Below are positions 23,783 to 38,707 of a stretch of 64,000 nucleotides of DNA, piece after piece. Numbering within the stretch: position 1 is the stretch's first letter; each line of letters begins with the position of its first letter. This DNA comes from Pyramidobacter piscolens. GTDB lineage: Bacteria; Synergistota; Synergistia; Synergistales; Dethiosulfovibrionaceae. The stretch covers positions 1 through 64,000 of the forward strand of contig SFDM01000008.1 in assembly GCA_004558205.1 (NCBI GenBank). The letters run 5' to 3'. The translations under genes and the position numbers were made by a program. The notes beneath the pieces were generated by a model. The model saw nothing but the letters and a program-made list of their open reading frames with translations. It had not been told where the DNA came from and ran no database searches.

Positions 23783-24004
23783 GCTTTCACATCCTCTCTC
23801 AAATTATCCGGAGCTGCTTCTCATTATACAACAGGATGGAGAAAGTCACGAAGCCCGCGCGGAAAGAGCCGCACCGAAAATTCCCCGCGCCGGCGAAGGA
23901 AGGTTTTTAACGAGAATCCCAAATTGTGGTTTTCTCTCATGCGCGGAAGAAGGCACTCTGATACAATCATCACGAACAATGAAACGAAAAGGAGGCTCGC
24001 CTCA

Positions 24005-24502
24005 ATGAAGAAAGTCTGCGTACTGTTCATGCTCCTGCTGGCCCTTGCGGCGACGCCGTCGAACGCTGCCTATGTCAGCCTGCAGGGAATCACCGTCGAC
24101 GTGCCCAGCGGCTGGACCGTGGAGTCCGGCGAAGAGATGCTCGTCTACAACCAGAACGAAAGTTCCGTGGTCATCATAAGCACCATCGCGAAGAACGCCG
24201 AAAGCTCTTTGCGGGAGGTGGTCAGAAATCTGGGCCAGGCCGTGGGAGTCCCCAAGAAAGAAGTCCGTTACGACGCCAAGGGCTCGGCGCTGCTAAGCTT
24301 CATGCAAAACGGCGAACGGGTGAACGTCCGCCTGGTCGAAGAAGACGGCACCATCCTGATGGTCTGCTCCATCGGAAAGGACGCCCTGGCCGAGCGCGTA
24401 GCCGCGTCGGTCACGACCCGTTCCACAGCTCGAGACACAAAAAAACAGCTCGCCACCGCCGCGCCGAATTCAAATAACGCCGCAAAAAGCGCCGCCCCCT
24501 AG
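24005..24502 (+). CDS. Exported hypothetical protein
   Basis: A 165-residue protein with a clear signal peptide (KKVCVLFMLLLALAATPSNA, cleavage near residue 22). The 110-residue mature beta-rich domain begins VSLQGITVDVPSGWTVESGE. A low-complexity Thr/Ala/Asn tail follows. The pattern GITVDVPSGWTV...VVIIST resembles DUF-type periplasmic domains that share a PsbP/Mog1-like start, but no family is certain. GGAGG lies 9 nt before the ATG. Single gene with its own terminator. Confidence 0.75.
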   Translation: MKKVCVLFMLLLALAATPSNAAYVSLQGITVDVPSGWTVESGEEMLVYNQNESSVVIISTIAKNAESSLREVVRNLGQAVGVPKKEVRYDAKGSALLSFMQNGERVNVRLVEEDGTILMVCSIGKDALAERVAASVTTRSTARDTKKQLATAAPNSNNAAKSAAP

Positions 24503-24510
24503 ACGGCACA

Positions 24511-24549
24511 AGACGCCCCCGCCAGAACAACGGCGGGGGCGTCTTTTTC
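24511..24549 (+). terminator. Terminator of the exported hypothetical
   Basis: AGACGCCCCCGCC / GGCGGGGGCGTCT followed by TTTTC. Confidence 0.85.
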
Positions 24550-24561
24550 TCAAAAAATAAA

Positions 24562-24826
24562 TTGTAATTTCCGGGCTGAAAATCCAAGTCAAAAGCTTTC
24601 AACGTAAAGGGCACAAAGGTTCGCAAAGGAAAACCTTGAAAGACTTTTAGAACCGAAAATTAATCAAAATATATAAATTATCATCATATTACTTCGTTTT
24701 TTTGGTTAATAGTTTAGGTATTGTTTTTCCTTTGCGTCCGTTGCGCCCTTTCTCTTCAGCCTTTGCGTTGAAATTTCTTGACTTTGATCTTCGGTCCGGT
24801 ATTAAGCATGTTAAAGGCGAATTAGC
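24562..24826 (-). repeat. Family R element, copy R5 (inverted, left end trimmed)
   Basis: Carries AAAAGCTTTCAACG, GCAAAGGAAAACC, TTCCTTTGCGTCCGTTGCG and the intact right end GGTATTAAGCATGTTAAAGG. Immediately to the right, CCTTTGCGTTTCAATCTTTT looks like a fragment of a second copy that reaches into the capA-like stop codon. Confidence 0.85.
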
Positions 24827-24842
24827 ATTAATCCTTTGCGTT

Positions 24843-26123
24843 TCAATCTTTTAACCTTGCCGCTGAACCGCCGCTTTTTCGAGGCGCCAGCGGGAAGCGG
24901 TCTTGCGAAGAGGGAAGCAGGTCGTAGCTCAGGTCGGCGCTTTTTATGGGCACGTCGGCGCTCAGCACCCTCAGGGTGAAATCTTTGTGGGCGCTTTTCA
25001 GGCGTTTCACGTCGGCCAGCGTCAGGGCGAAGAGGTCGGGCGAGACCAGCGCTTCCGTGAGCGGCAGCACTCTCGTGACGCGGGGCCCCTTGGCGGGACG
25101 CTCCTGCACCCAGGTGGGGATGGCCCTCGCGGCGGCGACGCGTGTGTGGTCGCCCGACTTTTCCAGGTCCAGCTGCACCATCACGCCCATGTCGCGGGGG
25201 ACTGTCCTCTGGCTGGAAATGAAGTTGCCCATGGACCAGGCGACAAAACCGCCGGGACGGTCGCCCGAGGCCGTTTTTTGAGGCAGGCGCAGCTCCATGG
25301 GCTGCACCACATGGGGATGGGAAGCGATCACGGCGCCGGCGCCCCACTCCAGCAGCCGGTCGACCTGACGGATCACGAACTGCGGCGGCTCCAGCACGTA
25401 TTCCGTGCCGATATGAGGCATGGCGACGATGAAATCGGGGCTCAGCGCCCGCGCGCGGGCCATGTCCCGGCTGACTTCGTCGGCGGAGACCAGAAGGGCC
25501 GCGCCCCACTCGAGCCCCTTGGGGAGCTTGAAGCCGTTCAAGCCGTAGGTCCAGGCGAGAAAGGCCACTTTGATGCCGTTCACGTCCCTGACGAGCACCG
25601 TCTCGCGATCCTGCGAGGCGGCGTAGGTCCCTACGGCGTCGAGGCTGCGTGCCTTCAGCTGGGCCAGGGTCCTGACGAGGCCGGGAAATCTCCGGTCCAT
25701 ACAGTGGTTGTTGGCCGTGGAGAGCACGTCGAAGCCCACGTCGGCCAGCGCGTCGGCAAAGGCGTCGGGGGCGCTGAAACAGGGGTAGCCTCTATAGCCG
25801 GCCTTCGGGCCTCCCAGGGTCGTCTCGAAGTTGCCCACGGCCAGGTCGGCCGCGGTGACGTATTTCTTGACCTTCTCAAAAGCCGGAATGAAGCTGTAGT
25901 CCTTGGTCTTCCTGCGATAAGCGCGGTCGATCTGGGGCTGATGGACCATCAGATCGCCGACGAAGAGGAGCCGTGCGCGTTTCGGCTGCATTTCGCCCGA
26001 AACCGCCGGCGGAACGCCGGGCGAAGGGGGCTCCGGAGGAAGGGACGCGGAGCCGCTTCTTCCCGGCGCCGCCAAAAGAGCCAGAACCAGCGCCAACACG
26101 TGACCCAATTTATGAAATTTCAC
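24843..26123 (-). CDS. CapA/PgsA-family metallophosphatase-like protein, exported
   Basis: A 426-residue protein with an N-terminal signal or anchor segment (LGHVLALVLALLAAPG) and the CapA calcineurin-like core: LLFVGDLMVHQPQI, AVGNFETTLGG, STANNHCMDR, PHIGTEY and ASHPHVVQPM carry the metal Asp/Asn/His ligands. The family acts in polyglutamate capsule synthesis or as a periplasmic phosphatase-like enzyme; no other cap genes are nearby. GTG start after GGCGGGGA. Its last codons and stop lie in sequence resembling the outer part of a family R element, so the original C-terminus may have been replaced. Confidence 0.85.
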   Translation of the reverse strand: MKFHKLGHVLALVLALLAAPGRSGSASLPPEPPSPGVPPAVSGEMQPKRARLLFVGDLMVHQPQIDRAYRRKTKDYSFIPAFEKVKKYVTAADLAVGNFETTLGGPKAGYRGYPCFSAPDAFADALADVGFDVLSTANNHCMDRRFPGLVRTLAQLKARSLDAVGTYAASQDRETVLVRDVNGIKVAFLAWTYGLNGFKLPKGLEWGAALLVSADEVSRDMARARALSPDFIVAMPHIGTEYVLEPPQFVIRQVDRLLEWGAGAVIASHPHVVQPMELRLPQKTASGDRPGGFVAWSMGNFISSQRTVPRDMGVMVQLDLEKSGDHTRVAAARAIPTWVQERPAKGPRVTRVLPLTEALVSPDLFALTLADVKRLKSAHKDFTLRVLSADVPIKSADLSYDLLPSSQDRFPLAPRKSGGSAARLKD

Positions 26124-26165
26124 TTTATCCCCGCCTTTTTTCCAGTTATCTTTCTCATGGAGAAT

Positions 26166-26194
26166 ATGATAGCACAGCCGGGGACGCCTTGAAA
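26166..26194 (-). promoter_or_regulatory. Possible promoter of the capA-like gene
   Basis: TTTCAA - 17 bp - TATCAT on the minus strand, with TGC giving an extended -10. Confidence 0.45.
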
Positions 26195-26200
26195 GGAAAA

Positions 26201-26229
26201 TTGACAGGCCCTCAAACCGGTAATAGAAT
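26201..26229 (+). promoter_or_regulatory. Promoter of the S9 peptidase gene
   Basis: Consensus TTGACA - 17 bp - TAGAAT. The leader of about 110 nt carries a GC-rich hairpin near 26270-26310. Confidence 0.75.
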
Positions 26230-26344
26230 CATGGCGGCACATCAACACGGAACAGCCCGCTTTTCACGGACGCCGCGCCCTCCAAGGGGCGCTTCGCCTC
26301 CGCGAAAGGGGCTGTCCTGAATTTTCAGCAGAGGAGCCATCGCC

Positions 26345-28300
26345 ATGCGTCATGTCGAATACGACGACCTTTTGAAGTTCAAGTTCCTTGCCCGCCCCAC
26401 CTTCTCCCCCGACGGCACGAAAATCGCCTACGTGGTCAGCCGGGCCGACGCCGAGAAGAACGGTTACGAGTCCGACCTCTGGCTGTACGATCTGGCCAGC
26501 GGCAGGGACCGGCAGCTCACCTTCACCCATTCCGAAAAGTTCTGCGCCTGGAACCTCCGCGGCGACGGGCTTCTTTTCGCCTCCGCCCGCGGCGGTCTGC
26601 CCAAGGACAGCACCCGCTTTTACGAGCTTCCCATGGAGGGAGGCGAGGCGCGGGAGCTTTTCACCATCGCCCGGACCGCCGGCGACATCCGCCCGCTGAG
26701 CGAGGGGCGCTGGCTCGTGACGGCGGTCTACGCGCCGGAGTTCCATAACCCGGAGCAGGCGGACTACCAGGTGTTCGAACAGCTGCCCTTCATGGCCAAC
26801 GGCAAGGGCTTCACCGGCCAGCGCCGCACCGCCCTGGCCCTGTACGACGCCGCCGTGGGGGAACTGAAGCGCCTCACCCCCGACCATATGGAGGTGCAGC
26901 GCTGCAGCCTCAGCGCCGACAGGAGGAAAGCCCTGATCGTCGGCGTGGAGTACAGGGACGTCAAACCCTCGCTGAACCACGTCTACGAGCTGGACCTTGA
27001 GAGCGGCGCGCTCAGCTGCCTCAGCGAAGGCCTGGAATTCGGCTTCACGAACGCTGAATACGGCGGCGGCGAAGTCATCGTGATCGGCTGCGACCAGAAA
27101 TCCGGCGGCGTGAACCAGAACGTCCAGTTCTTCCGCCTGAAAGACCGCCGGCTGGAGTGCCTGACGCCGCAGATCGACAGCAGCCTGCACAACTCCGTGG
27201 GAAGTGACTGCCGCTACGGGCTGGCCGACGCGGGCTGCCCCTTCCGCGCCGAAGGCGGCCGCCTGATCTACTGCTCCACCGACAACTACCGAAGCCGCCT
27301 CCACAGCCTTGGCGCCGGCGGTGACGACGTAGTTCTCACGCCGGGACTGAGCACCGTGGACAACTACGACTGGAAGGACGGAGCGGCCGCCGTGGTCGGC
27401 TTCAGGGGCCTTCAGCTCCAGGAGCTTTACCTCGTGAAAGACGGCGCGGAAACCCAGCTGACCCATCATAACGACGCCGCCATAGCGGAGCTGGAACTGT
27501 CGCAGCCCGAACACGTGGAGTTCGGCAACGGCGATGGCTGGACTCTTGACGGCTGGTATATGAAGCCCCTGGGTTACGAAGAGGGGAAAAAGTATCCCAC
27601 GATCCTGCACATCCACGGCGGCCCCAAGGCCGTTTTCGGGGACAACTACTTCCACGAGATGCAATGCTGGGCCGCCCGGGGCTACGCCGTGATCTACACC
27701 AACCCCCGCGGCAGCGACGGCCGCCCCGGAGGCTTCGACGACATCCGGGGATTTTACGGCGTCAAAGACTATCACGACCTCATGACTTTCACGAATTGGT
27801 GTGTGAAGAACTTGACCTTTATTGATGAAGAAAAGCTGGGGGTCACCGGAGGGTCCTACGGCGGCTACATGACCAACTGGATCATCACCCAGACCGACCG
27901 CTTCAAGGCCGCCGTGGCCCAGCGGAGCATCAGCAACTGGGTGTCCAAGTTCGGTTGCTGCGACATCGGCTACTACTACGTAGAAGACCAGCACCTCGGC
28001 CGTCCCTGGGACAAGCCTGAACTGGCCTGGCAGGAATCGCCGCTGAAACACGCAGCCAACGTGAAGACTCCGCTGCTGCTGATCCAGTCCAACGAGGATT
28101 TCCGCTGCGAGAGGGATCAGGCGTTCCAGATGTTTACAGCCCTCAAGGTTCTCGGAGTGGAATGCCGGATGTGCCTGTTCAACGGGGACAATCACGAGCT
28201 CAGCCGCTCGGGCCAGCCGCGCAACCGCCTGGCCCGGCTGAGAGAGATCACCCAGTGGTTCGACGGCCACCTGGCGCCTGATTCCCCCAGGACGGTGTGA
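26345..28300 (+). CDS. S9 family prolyl oligopeptidase / acylaminoacyl-peptidase
   Basis: A 651-residue cytoplasmic serine peptidase. The N-terminal beta-propeller spans about 1-400 with WD40-like PD40 repeats (ARPTFSPDGTKIAYVVSRAD). The C-terminal alpha/beta hydrolase has HIHGGPKAVFGD (oxyanion region), nucleophile Ser504 in GGSYGGYMTNW, Asp585 in SNEDFRCERD and His617 in NGDNHELS. All catalytic residues are present and the length is typical of the S9C branch. No signal peptide, so it probably trims imported peptides. It has a strong promoter and is divergent from the capA-like gene. Confidence 0.93.
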   Translation: MRHVEYDDLLKFKFLARPTFSPDGTKIAYVVSRADAEKNGYESDLWLYDLASGRDRQLTFTHSEKFCAWNLRGDGLLFASARGGLPKDSTRFYELPMEGGEARELFTIARTAGDIRPLSEGRWLVTAVYAPEFHNPEQADYQVFEQLPFMANGKGFTGQRRTALALYDAAVGELKRLTPDHMEVQRCSLSADRRKALIVGVEYRDVKPSLNHVYELDLESGALSCLSEGLEFGFTNAEYGGGEVIVIGCDQKSGGVNQNVQFFRLKDRRLECLTPQIDSSLHNSVGSDCRYGLADAGCPFRAEGGRLIYCSTDNYRSRLHSLGAGGDDVVLTPGLSTVDNYDWKDGAAAVVGFRGLQLQELYLVKDGAETQLTHHNDAAIAELELSQPEHVEFGNGDGWTLDGWYMKPLGYEEGKKYPTILHIHGGPKAVFGDNYFHEMQCWAARGYAVIYTNPRGSDGRPGGFDDIRGFYGVKDYHDLMTFTNWCVKNLTFIDEEKLGVTGGSYGGYMTNWIITQTDRFKAAVAQRSISNWVSKFGCCDIGYYYVEDQHLGRPWDKPELAWQESPLKHAANVKTPLLLIQSNEDFRCERDQAFQMFTALKVLGVECRMCLFNGDNHELSRSGQPRNRLARLREITQWFDGHLAPDSPRTV

Positions 28301-28326
28301 CGCCGGCCTCCCGGCCCCGTCCCGCA

Positions 28327-28541
28327 GGTCAAAAGATTTCAACGCGAAGGCTGAACAAAAAGGGCGCAAAGGAAAAACAAGACCTAAATTATTAACCCCA
28401 AAAAACGAATTGGCGTGATGGTAGTTTATATATTTTGATTAATTTTACGGCTCTAAAAATCTTTCAAGGTTTTCCTTTGCGAACCTTCGTGCCCCTTGCG
28501 TTGAAATCCTTTGACTTTGATCTTCGGTTTCGTATTAATAC
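28327..28541 (+). repeat. Family R element, copy R6 (both ends trimmed)
   Basis: Begins inside the arm (GGTCAAAAGATTTCAACGCG), 27 bp after the S9 stop. It ends ATCTTCGGTTTCGTATTAAT and runs straight into family P copy P4. Confidence 0.85.
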
Positions 28542-28690
28542 GCAAAATGGGCACGGAGGGGACGACCCGAGGGGTATCCACCAGGCGAGTATAGGCAGGC
28601 CGAATAGGCCGAGATAGTCTTTAGCGGCTGCATGGCCCCTCGGACCGGCCCCGGTCTTTAATTTAGCCGTCTTATTGCCAAATGTATAAA
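28541..28690 (+). repeat. Family P hairpin element, copy P4
   Basis: Same orientation as P1 and near-identical over the core GAGTATAGGCAGGCCGAATA and following bases. The outer arms are GACCCGAGGGG and CCCCTCGGACC. A short GTTCTTTCAAGGATCTTTG segment just beyond may be another R fragment. Confidence 0.88.
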
Positions 28691-28811
28691 GTTCTTTCAA
28701 GGATCTTTGATTTAATTTCAAAGCACGATTGCCTCACATGATTTATCTGCTCTGAATACTACCATGCTTTATGAAAACTGCTCTAGTGTAACCAGCATCA
28801 CGGCACGCGCG

Positions 28812-28859
28812 GAACAAGCGGGCGGGCGTCCCGGTTTCGGAACGCCCGCCCGCTTGTTC
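28812..28859. other. 18-bp perfect inverted repeat
   Basis: GAACAAGCGGGCGGGCGT pairs with its exact complement after a 12-nt loop, 37 bp upstream of the DMT-type gene. There is no T-run after it on either strand, so a terminator is not supported. Confidence 0.5.
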
Positions 28860-28895
28860 TGCAAAAAAATCATTCACCCTTTGGAGGCTTCTGTC

Positions 28896-29318
28896 ATGAA
28901 TTACTATTGGCCCATCGCCCTGACCGTCCTGTCAAACACGCTCTACCACATCTGCGCCAAGTCGACGCCGGCGAAAGTCAATCCCTTTCTGTCCCTGACG
29001 GTCACCTATCTGATCGCCGCGGCGGTTTCGGCGTTCTTGTTTTCTCTGTTCCGCCACGGCGGCGGCTTCGCGCAGGAATGCCGCGAACTGAACTGGACAG
29101 CCTTCGCCCTCGGTGCTTCCATAGTGGCGCTCGAAGTGGGCTGCATCTACATGTACAAGGTGGGCTGGAGCGTCAACACCGGCTATCTGGTGCAGAGCGT
29201 CTTCCTGGCCGCCGCCCTGCTGGCCGTCGGCTTCCTGCTCTACAAGGAGCCGGTCACCATGACCAAGCTGGCCGGCCTGGCCTTCTGCGCCGCCGGCCTT
29301 TTCTTCCTGAACCGCTGA
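28896..29318 (+). CDS. Half-size EamA/DMT-family transporter
   Basis: A 140-residue membrane protein with about four or five helices, a single EamA-type unit: NYYWPIALTVLSNTLYHICAK, SLTVTYLIAAAVSAFLFSL, ALEVGCIYMYKVGW and a closing KEPVTMTKLAGLAFCAAGLF that matches the conserved end of EamA repeats. Half-size members work as dimers and export metabolites or drugs. The substrate is unknown. GGAGG lies 8 nt before the ATG. It is convergent with the giant kinase gene, whose stop is 16 bp away. Confidence 0.75.
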   Translation: MNYYWPIALTVLSNTLYHICAKSTPAKVNPFLSLTVTYLIAAAVSAFLFSLFRHGGGFAQECRELNWTAFALGASIVALEVGCIYMYKVGWSVNTGYLVQSVFLAAALLAVGFLLYKEPVTMTKLAGLAFCAAGLFFLNR

Positions 29319-29333
29319 AAAGTCGCTGCGGGC

Positions 29334-35792
<6,459 letters not shown>

Positions 35793-35969
35793 TTTTTGAC
35801 GCCTCCCGTCATGACTGGAAAATCCACACCCTCCCGCGCCGCACGCGCCGGAAGATGATCTCATTCTTCCAAAGACCGCCGTCATTGACGACGAGGCCGC
35901 GCCGAGCCTGAAACGCTCTGCCGCCGCCATGCTCGCTTCACTGCTCGAACAAGTTGGATTTTATGTTGT

Positions 35970-35998
35970 ATATTAGCAGGAAATGATAAAAACCACAA
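35970..35998 (-). promoter_or_regulatory. Possible promoter of the giant hybrid gene
   Basis: TTGTGG - 17 bp - TAATAT on the minus strand, with a leader of about 170 nt. Hexamers are only moderately close to consensus. Confidence 0.4.
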
Positions 35999-36070
35999 TA
36001 TAATCTAAGGCAAGAAACGGGAGGGATAACATAAAAAATCCCGCCAAAGGCTGATCCAACGTTCCTGACG

Positions 36071-36211
36071 GCGCGGAGAAACGGCGCCGGCGACCGGCCC
36101 AAGGGGCAGCCAGCCGCTTCGGGCATACTCAGCCTTCGGCCTGCGCGGCCCGCTTGGCGGATCCCCCTCGGGCCGTCCCTTCCAAGATATTTGGTGCTTC
36201 AACTGATAAAT
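36071..36211 (-). repeat. Family P hairpin element, copy P5
   Basis: Contains CGACCGGCCCAAGGGGCAGC, GGGCATACTCAGCC, GGATCCCCCTCGGGCCGTCC and the end AAGATATTTGGTGCTTCAAC, shared with P6. The arms GCCCGAGGGG and CCCCTTGGGC still pair. The rest of 35999-36398 shows no gene; a lone TATAAT at 36296 may serve the downstream gene. Confidence 0.8.
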
Positions 36212-36398
36212 AGCATCATCATTTCAATCCACAGAAATAGTTGAACCTGAAAAAAATGAATCGGCCTTTTCCTTCCTTCCAACCGTAATTCAGGGTATAA
36301 TTCCTTTCAGCGGCTAAATAGCATGAAATGTCCCCGGCTTCGGAAAAAGTCCGCCGGAAAGGAAGCCCGTCCTTTTTTTTGACGAAAGGAGTTTTCCC

Positions 36399-37178
36399 TT
36401 GAAGACTTTTTTGATTTCGCTGTTCCTGCTCTGGTTCAGCACCGCCGGAGCCGCCGCCCCTCCGGATTTTCAGGAGGCCGCGCGGCGCTATGAAGGGCTG
36501 CGCCCCAGCGCGTGGGGCGCACATATCCCGGGCGTGATCGGCTCTTTCACGCCCCGCGGGAAGGAGCTGGCCCTAACGCTCGACGCCTGCGGCGGCAGAC
36601 GCGGCTCGGGCTACGACGCGCGGCTTATGGACTACCTGCGCGTCCACAGGATTCCCGCCACGCTTTTTATCAGCGCCCGGTGGGCCCTCAGCAACCCCCT
36701 CATTTTCATCAGGCTGGCTAGGGACCCCCTGTTCGAGATCGGCAACCACGGCCTTCTGCACCGGCCCTGCGCCGTCACGCCGCGCAGCGTCTACAACATC
36801 GCGGCCACGGGCAGCGCCGCCGAAACCCTGCGGGAAATCGCCGAAAGCGAACGCATCCTCATGGACCTCGGCGCGCCCCGCCCGCGCTTCTTCCGCTCCG
36901 GCACGGCCTATTACGACGACGTCTCCATCAGGATCGCCGGGGACCTGGGGTACAGGGTCGCGGGCTTCACCAAGGCCGCCGACGGAGGGGCCACGTTCAA
37001 GGCTTCTCTGGTGTACCGCAACGTGACGGCCTCGAAAGCGGGCTCCATCCTGCTGCTCCACTTCAATCAGCCTCAGAGCGAGACCCGCAAAGGGCTTACG
37101 GCGGCTTTGGAACACCTGCGCGCCCGGGGGTGGCGTTTCCTCCGCCTCTCCGACGCGCTGGACCCGCGCCGCCGCTGA
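36399..37178 (+). CDS. Exported polysaccharide deacetylase-family protein
   Basis: A 259-residue NodB-homology protein with a signal peptide (KTFLISLFLLWFSTAGAAA). Motif 1 is LTLDACGG in place of TFDDG, a variant form that keeps the metal Asp. Motif 2 is EIGNHGLLHRP with the His-x3-His pair, and RFFRSGTAYYDD supplies motif 3. The C-terminal LLLHFNQ gives the late His. It probably removes acetyl groups from envelope glycans in the periplasm. TTG start, 8 nt after AAAGGA; no better start exists. Confidence 0.82.
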   Translation: MKTFLISLFLLWFSTAGAAAPPDFQEAARRYEGLRPSAWGAHIPGVIGSFTPRGKELALTLDACGGRRGSGYDARLMDYLRVHRIPATLFISARWALSNPLIFIRLARDPLFEIGNHGLLHRPCAVTPRSVYNIAATGSAAETLREIAESERILMDLGAPRPRFFRSGTAYYDDVSIRIAGDLGYRVAGFTKAADGGATFKASLVYRNVTASKAGSILLLHFNQPQSETRKGLTAALEHLRARGWRFLRLSDALDPRRR

Positions 37179-37247
37179 AGACGCGCCCAGCCTGGGGAGC
37201 CTCTTATTGATATCGATGTCAATCAAACTGAAAGGAGCCTTTACTTC

Positions 37248-37757
37248 ATGATTCACACGGAAATTCCCGAAGGACTCGGCAAAAGGGAACGCGGCCGCCT
37301 GATCGCCGTGCGCCTGCAGGGGATCGTCGCTTCAGAGCGGGATCCTCTGGCTAATCTCTGCAACAGCATGGCCTTCCTCTACTGGACGCTGGGCGGCGTC
37401 AACTGGGTAGGCCTCTACATTCTGCGCGAGGGCGATCTGGTGCTCGGCCCCTTCGCTGGCAAGCCAGCCTGTTCCCGCATCGCCCTGGGCAAGGGCGTGT
37501 GCGGAACCGCCGCGGCGACAGGCCAGACGCAGCTTGTGCCCGACGTGGAACAGTTTCCCGGGCACATCGCCTGCGACGACGCTTCGCGTTCCGAGCTGGT
37601 GCTGCCGATCTTCGCCGGCGAAAAGCTCTGGGGCGTGCTGGACCTGGACAGCCCCGAATTGAACCGGTTCGACGAGGAAGACGTGCAGAACCTGAGCGCC
37701 GTCGCAGGGCTGCTGGAACCCATAATTAGGGAATGGGAAAGATCCCGAAAGGACTGA
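37248..37757 (+). CDS. msrC: Free methionine-(R)-sulfoxide reductase (GAF domain)
   Basis: A 169-residue GAF-fold enzyme that reduces free Met-(R)-sulfoxide with thioredoxin. The three family cysteines are present: Cys75 in GPFAGKPACSRI, Cys85 in GKGVCGTAA and Cys109 in PGHIACDDASRSELVLP. Length and motif order match fRMsr (YebR). A useful oxidative-damage repair step for an anaerobe. The ribosome site is AAAGGAG. It is co-directional with the TVP38 gene 38 bp downstream. Confidence 0.92.
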   Translation: MIHTEIPEGLGKRERGRLIAVRLQGIVASERDPLANLCNSMAFLYWTLGGVNWVGLYILREGDLVLGPFAGKPACSRIALGKGVCGTAAATGQTQLVPDVEQFPGHIACDDASRSELVLPIFAGEKLWGVLDLDSPELNRFDEEDVQNLSAVAGLLEPIIREWERSRKD

Positions 37758-37795
37758 AAATCCTGCGGTGAAAATTTATAAAGGACGGCGTATGC

Positions 37796-38557
37796 ATGAA
37801 ACGGGAAGATTTTTTTGTTCTGGTGAAACGGAAGGTGACGTCGCTGGCGACAATCGTACTGGCGGCCTGCGCGCTTGCCGCGGCGATGATCCTGGTCTAT
37901 AAGGCGGTTATCTGGCTGCTGCCGGCGGCCACGGCGGAAGCGTGGCGGGATTTGCTGGAGCGGCTGGCCGAAAACCCGGCCGAAATAAAGAGGCTCCTGC
38001 GCCAGAAGGGCGCCGAGGCGCCCTGGTTCTTCGTGGGAGGCCAGATCCTTCAGGTGATCCTGGCCCCCATCCCCGGGCAGGCGGTAGCGCTGGCCGGAGG
38101 GTTCGTCTTCGGCTTCTGGAAAGGCTGGGGCCTGACCACGCTGGGGCTGACCATCGGCAGCTTCCTGGCCATGGGGCTGTCGCGCTTTCTGGGCGTCCGG
38201 TTCGTGAGGCGCTTCGTGTCGCCGGCGCTGATGGAGCGTTTCGACAGGCTGATCACCAACGGCGGCTACAACACGTTCTTCATGATCTTCCTGCTGCCCG
38301 TGATGCCCGACGACGCGGTATGCTTTCTGGCAGGACTGACCAAACTGAAACTGCTGCCGCTCTCGCTGGTCTGCCTGGTGGGACGCGCGCCGGGCATGGC
38401 CGTGCTTTCGCTGGTGGGCGCCGGGCTGACCACGGGGCTCTCGCTGGGCGTGAAATGCCTCTTCGCCGCCATGATGATCATCTCGATCCCTCTCTGGCTC
38501 TTCTGGGAGCTCATCGAGGAGAAGATCAGCCGGTACTGCCTGAAAAACAAAAGCTGA
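37796..38557 (+). CDS. TVP38/TMEM64 family membrane protein
   Basis: A 253-residue VTT-domain (DedA-like) inner-membrane protein with about six helices. The conserved stretch APIPGQAVALAGGFVFGFWKG sits near 97-117, followed by a GSFLAMGLSRFLGVRFVRRF helix and the FLLPVMPDDAVCFLAGLTK motif. Family members are thought to move lipids across the membrane; this one's role is unknown. No other lipid gene is adjacent. Confidence 0.85.
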   Translation: MKREDFFVLVKRKVTSLATIVLAACALAAAMILVYKAVIWLLPAATAEAWRDLLERLAENPAEIKRLLRQKGAEAPWFFVGGQILQVILAPIPGQAVALAGGFVFGFWKGWGLTTLGLTIGSFLAMGLSRFLGVRFVRRFVSPALMERFDRLITNGGYNTFFMIFLLPVMPDDAVCFLAGLTKLKLLPLSLVCLVGRAPGMAVLSLVGAGLTTGLSLGVKCLFAAMMIISIPLWLFWELIEEKISRYCLKNKS

Positions 38558-38610
38558 CCATACAAGACGCCGCCCTATCCCAAAATGGAGAGGGCGGCGT
38601 CTTGTATGGT
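38557..38610 (-). terminator. 20-bp perfect hairpin between convergent genes
   Basis: ACCATACAAGACGCCGCCCT pairs exactly with the arm at 38591-38610. T-rich sequence (CTTTTGTTTTTC) follows on the minus strand, so it fits best as terminator of the double-cubane operon. It overlaps the stop codon of the TVP38 gene. Confidence 0.65.
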
Positions 38611-38707
38611 TCAGTGACAAGCCTGTTTATACTATTTCTCCTATAGAACAGCCTCATCAAAAGCCCCGGGATGACCCGAGCCAATTTTATGTTTCTGACA
38701 ACTAATA

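Noticed and set aside
26264..28369. 701-codon antisense frame over the S9 peptidase
   Set aside because: The plus-strand gene has a complete catalytic triad and promoter; the antisense product is low-complexity Val/Ala/Gly and runs into the flanking repeat.
10833..28541. Family R copies considered as CRISPR or tandem repeats
   Set aside because: Copies are kilobases apart, about 270 bp long and lack regular short repeats with spacers; no cas genes are present.
28812..28859. 18-bp hairpin as intrinsic terminator
   Set aside because: No T-run follows it on either strand and no transcript is expected to end there; kept only as an unexplained inverted repeat.
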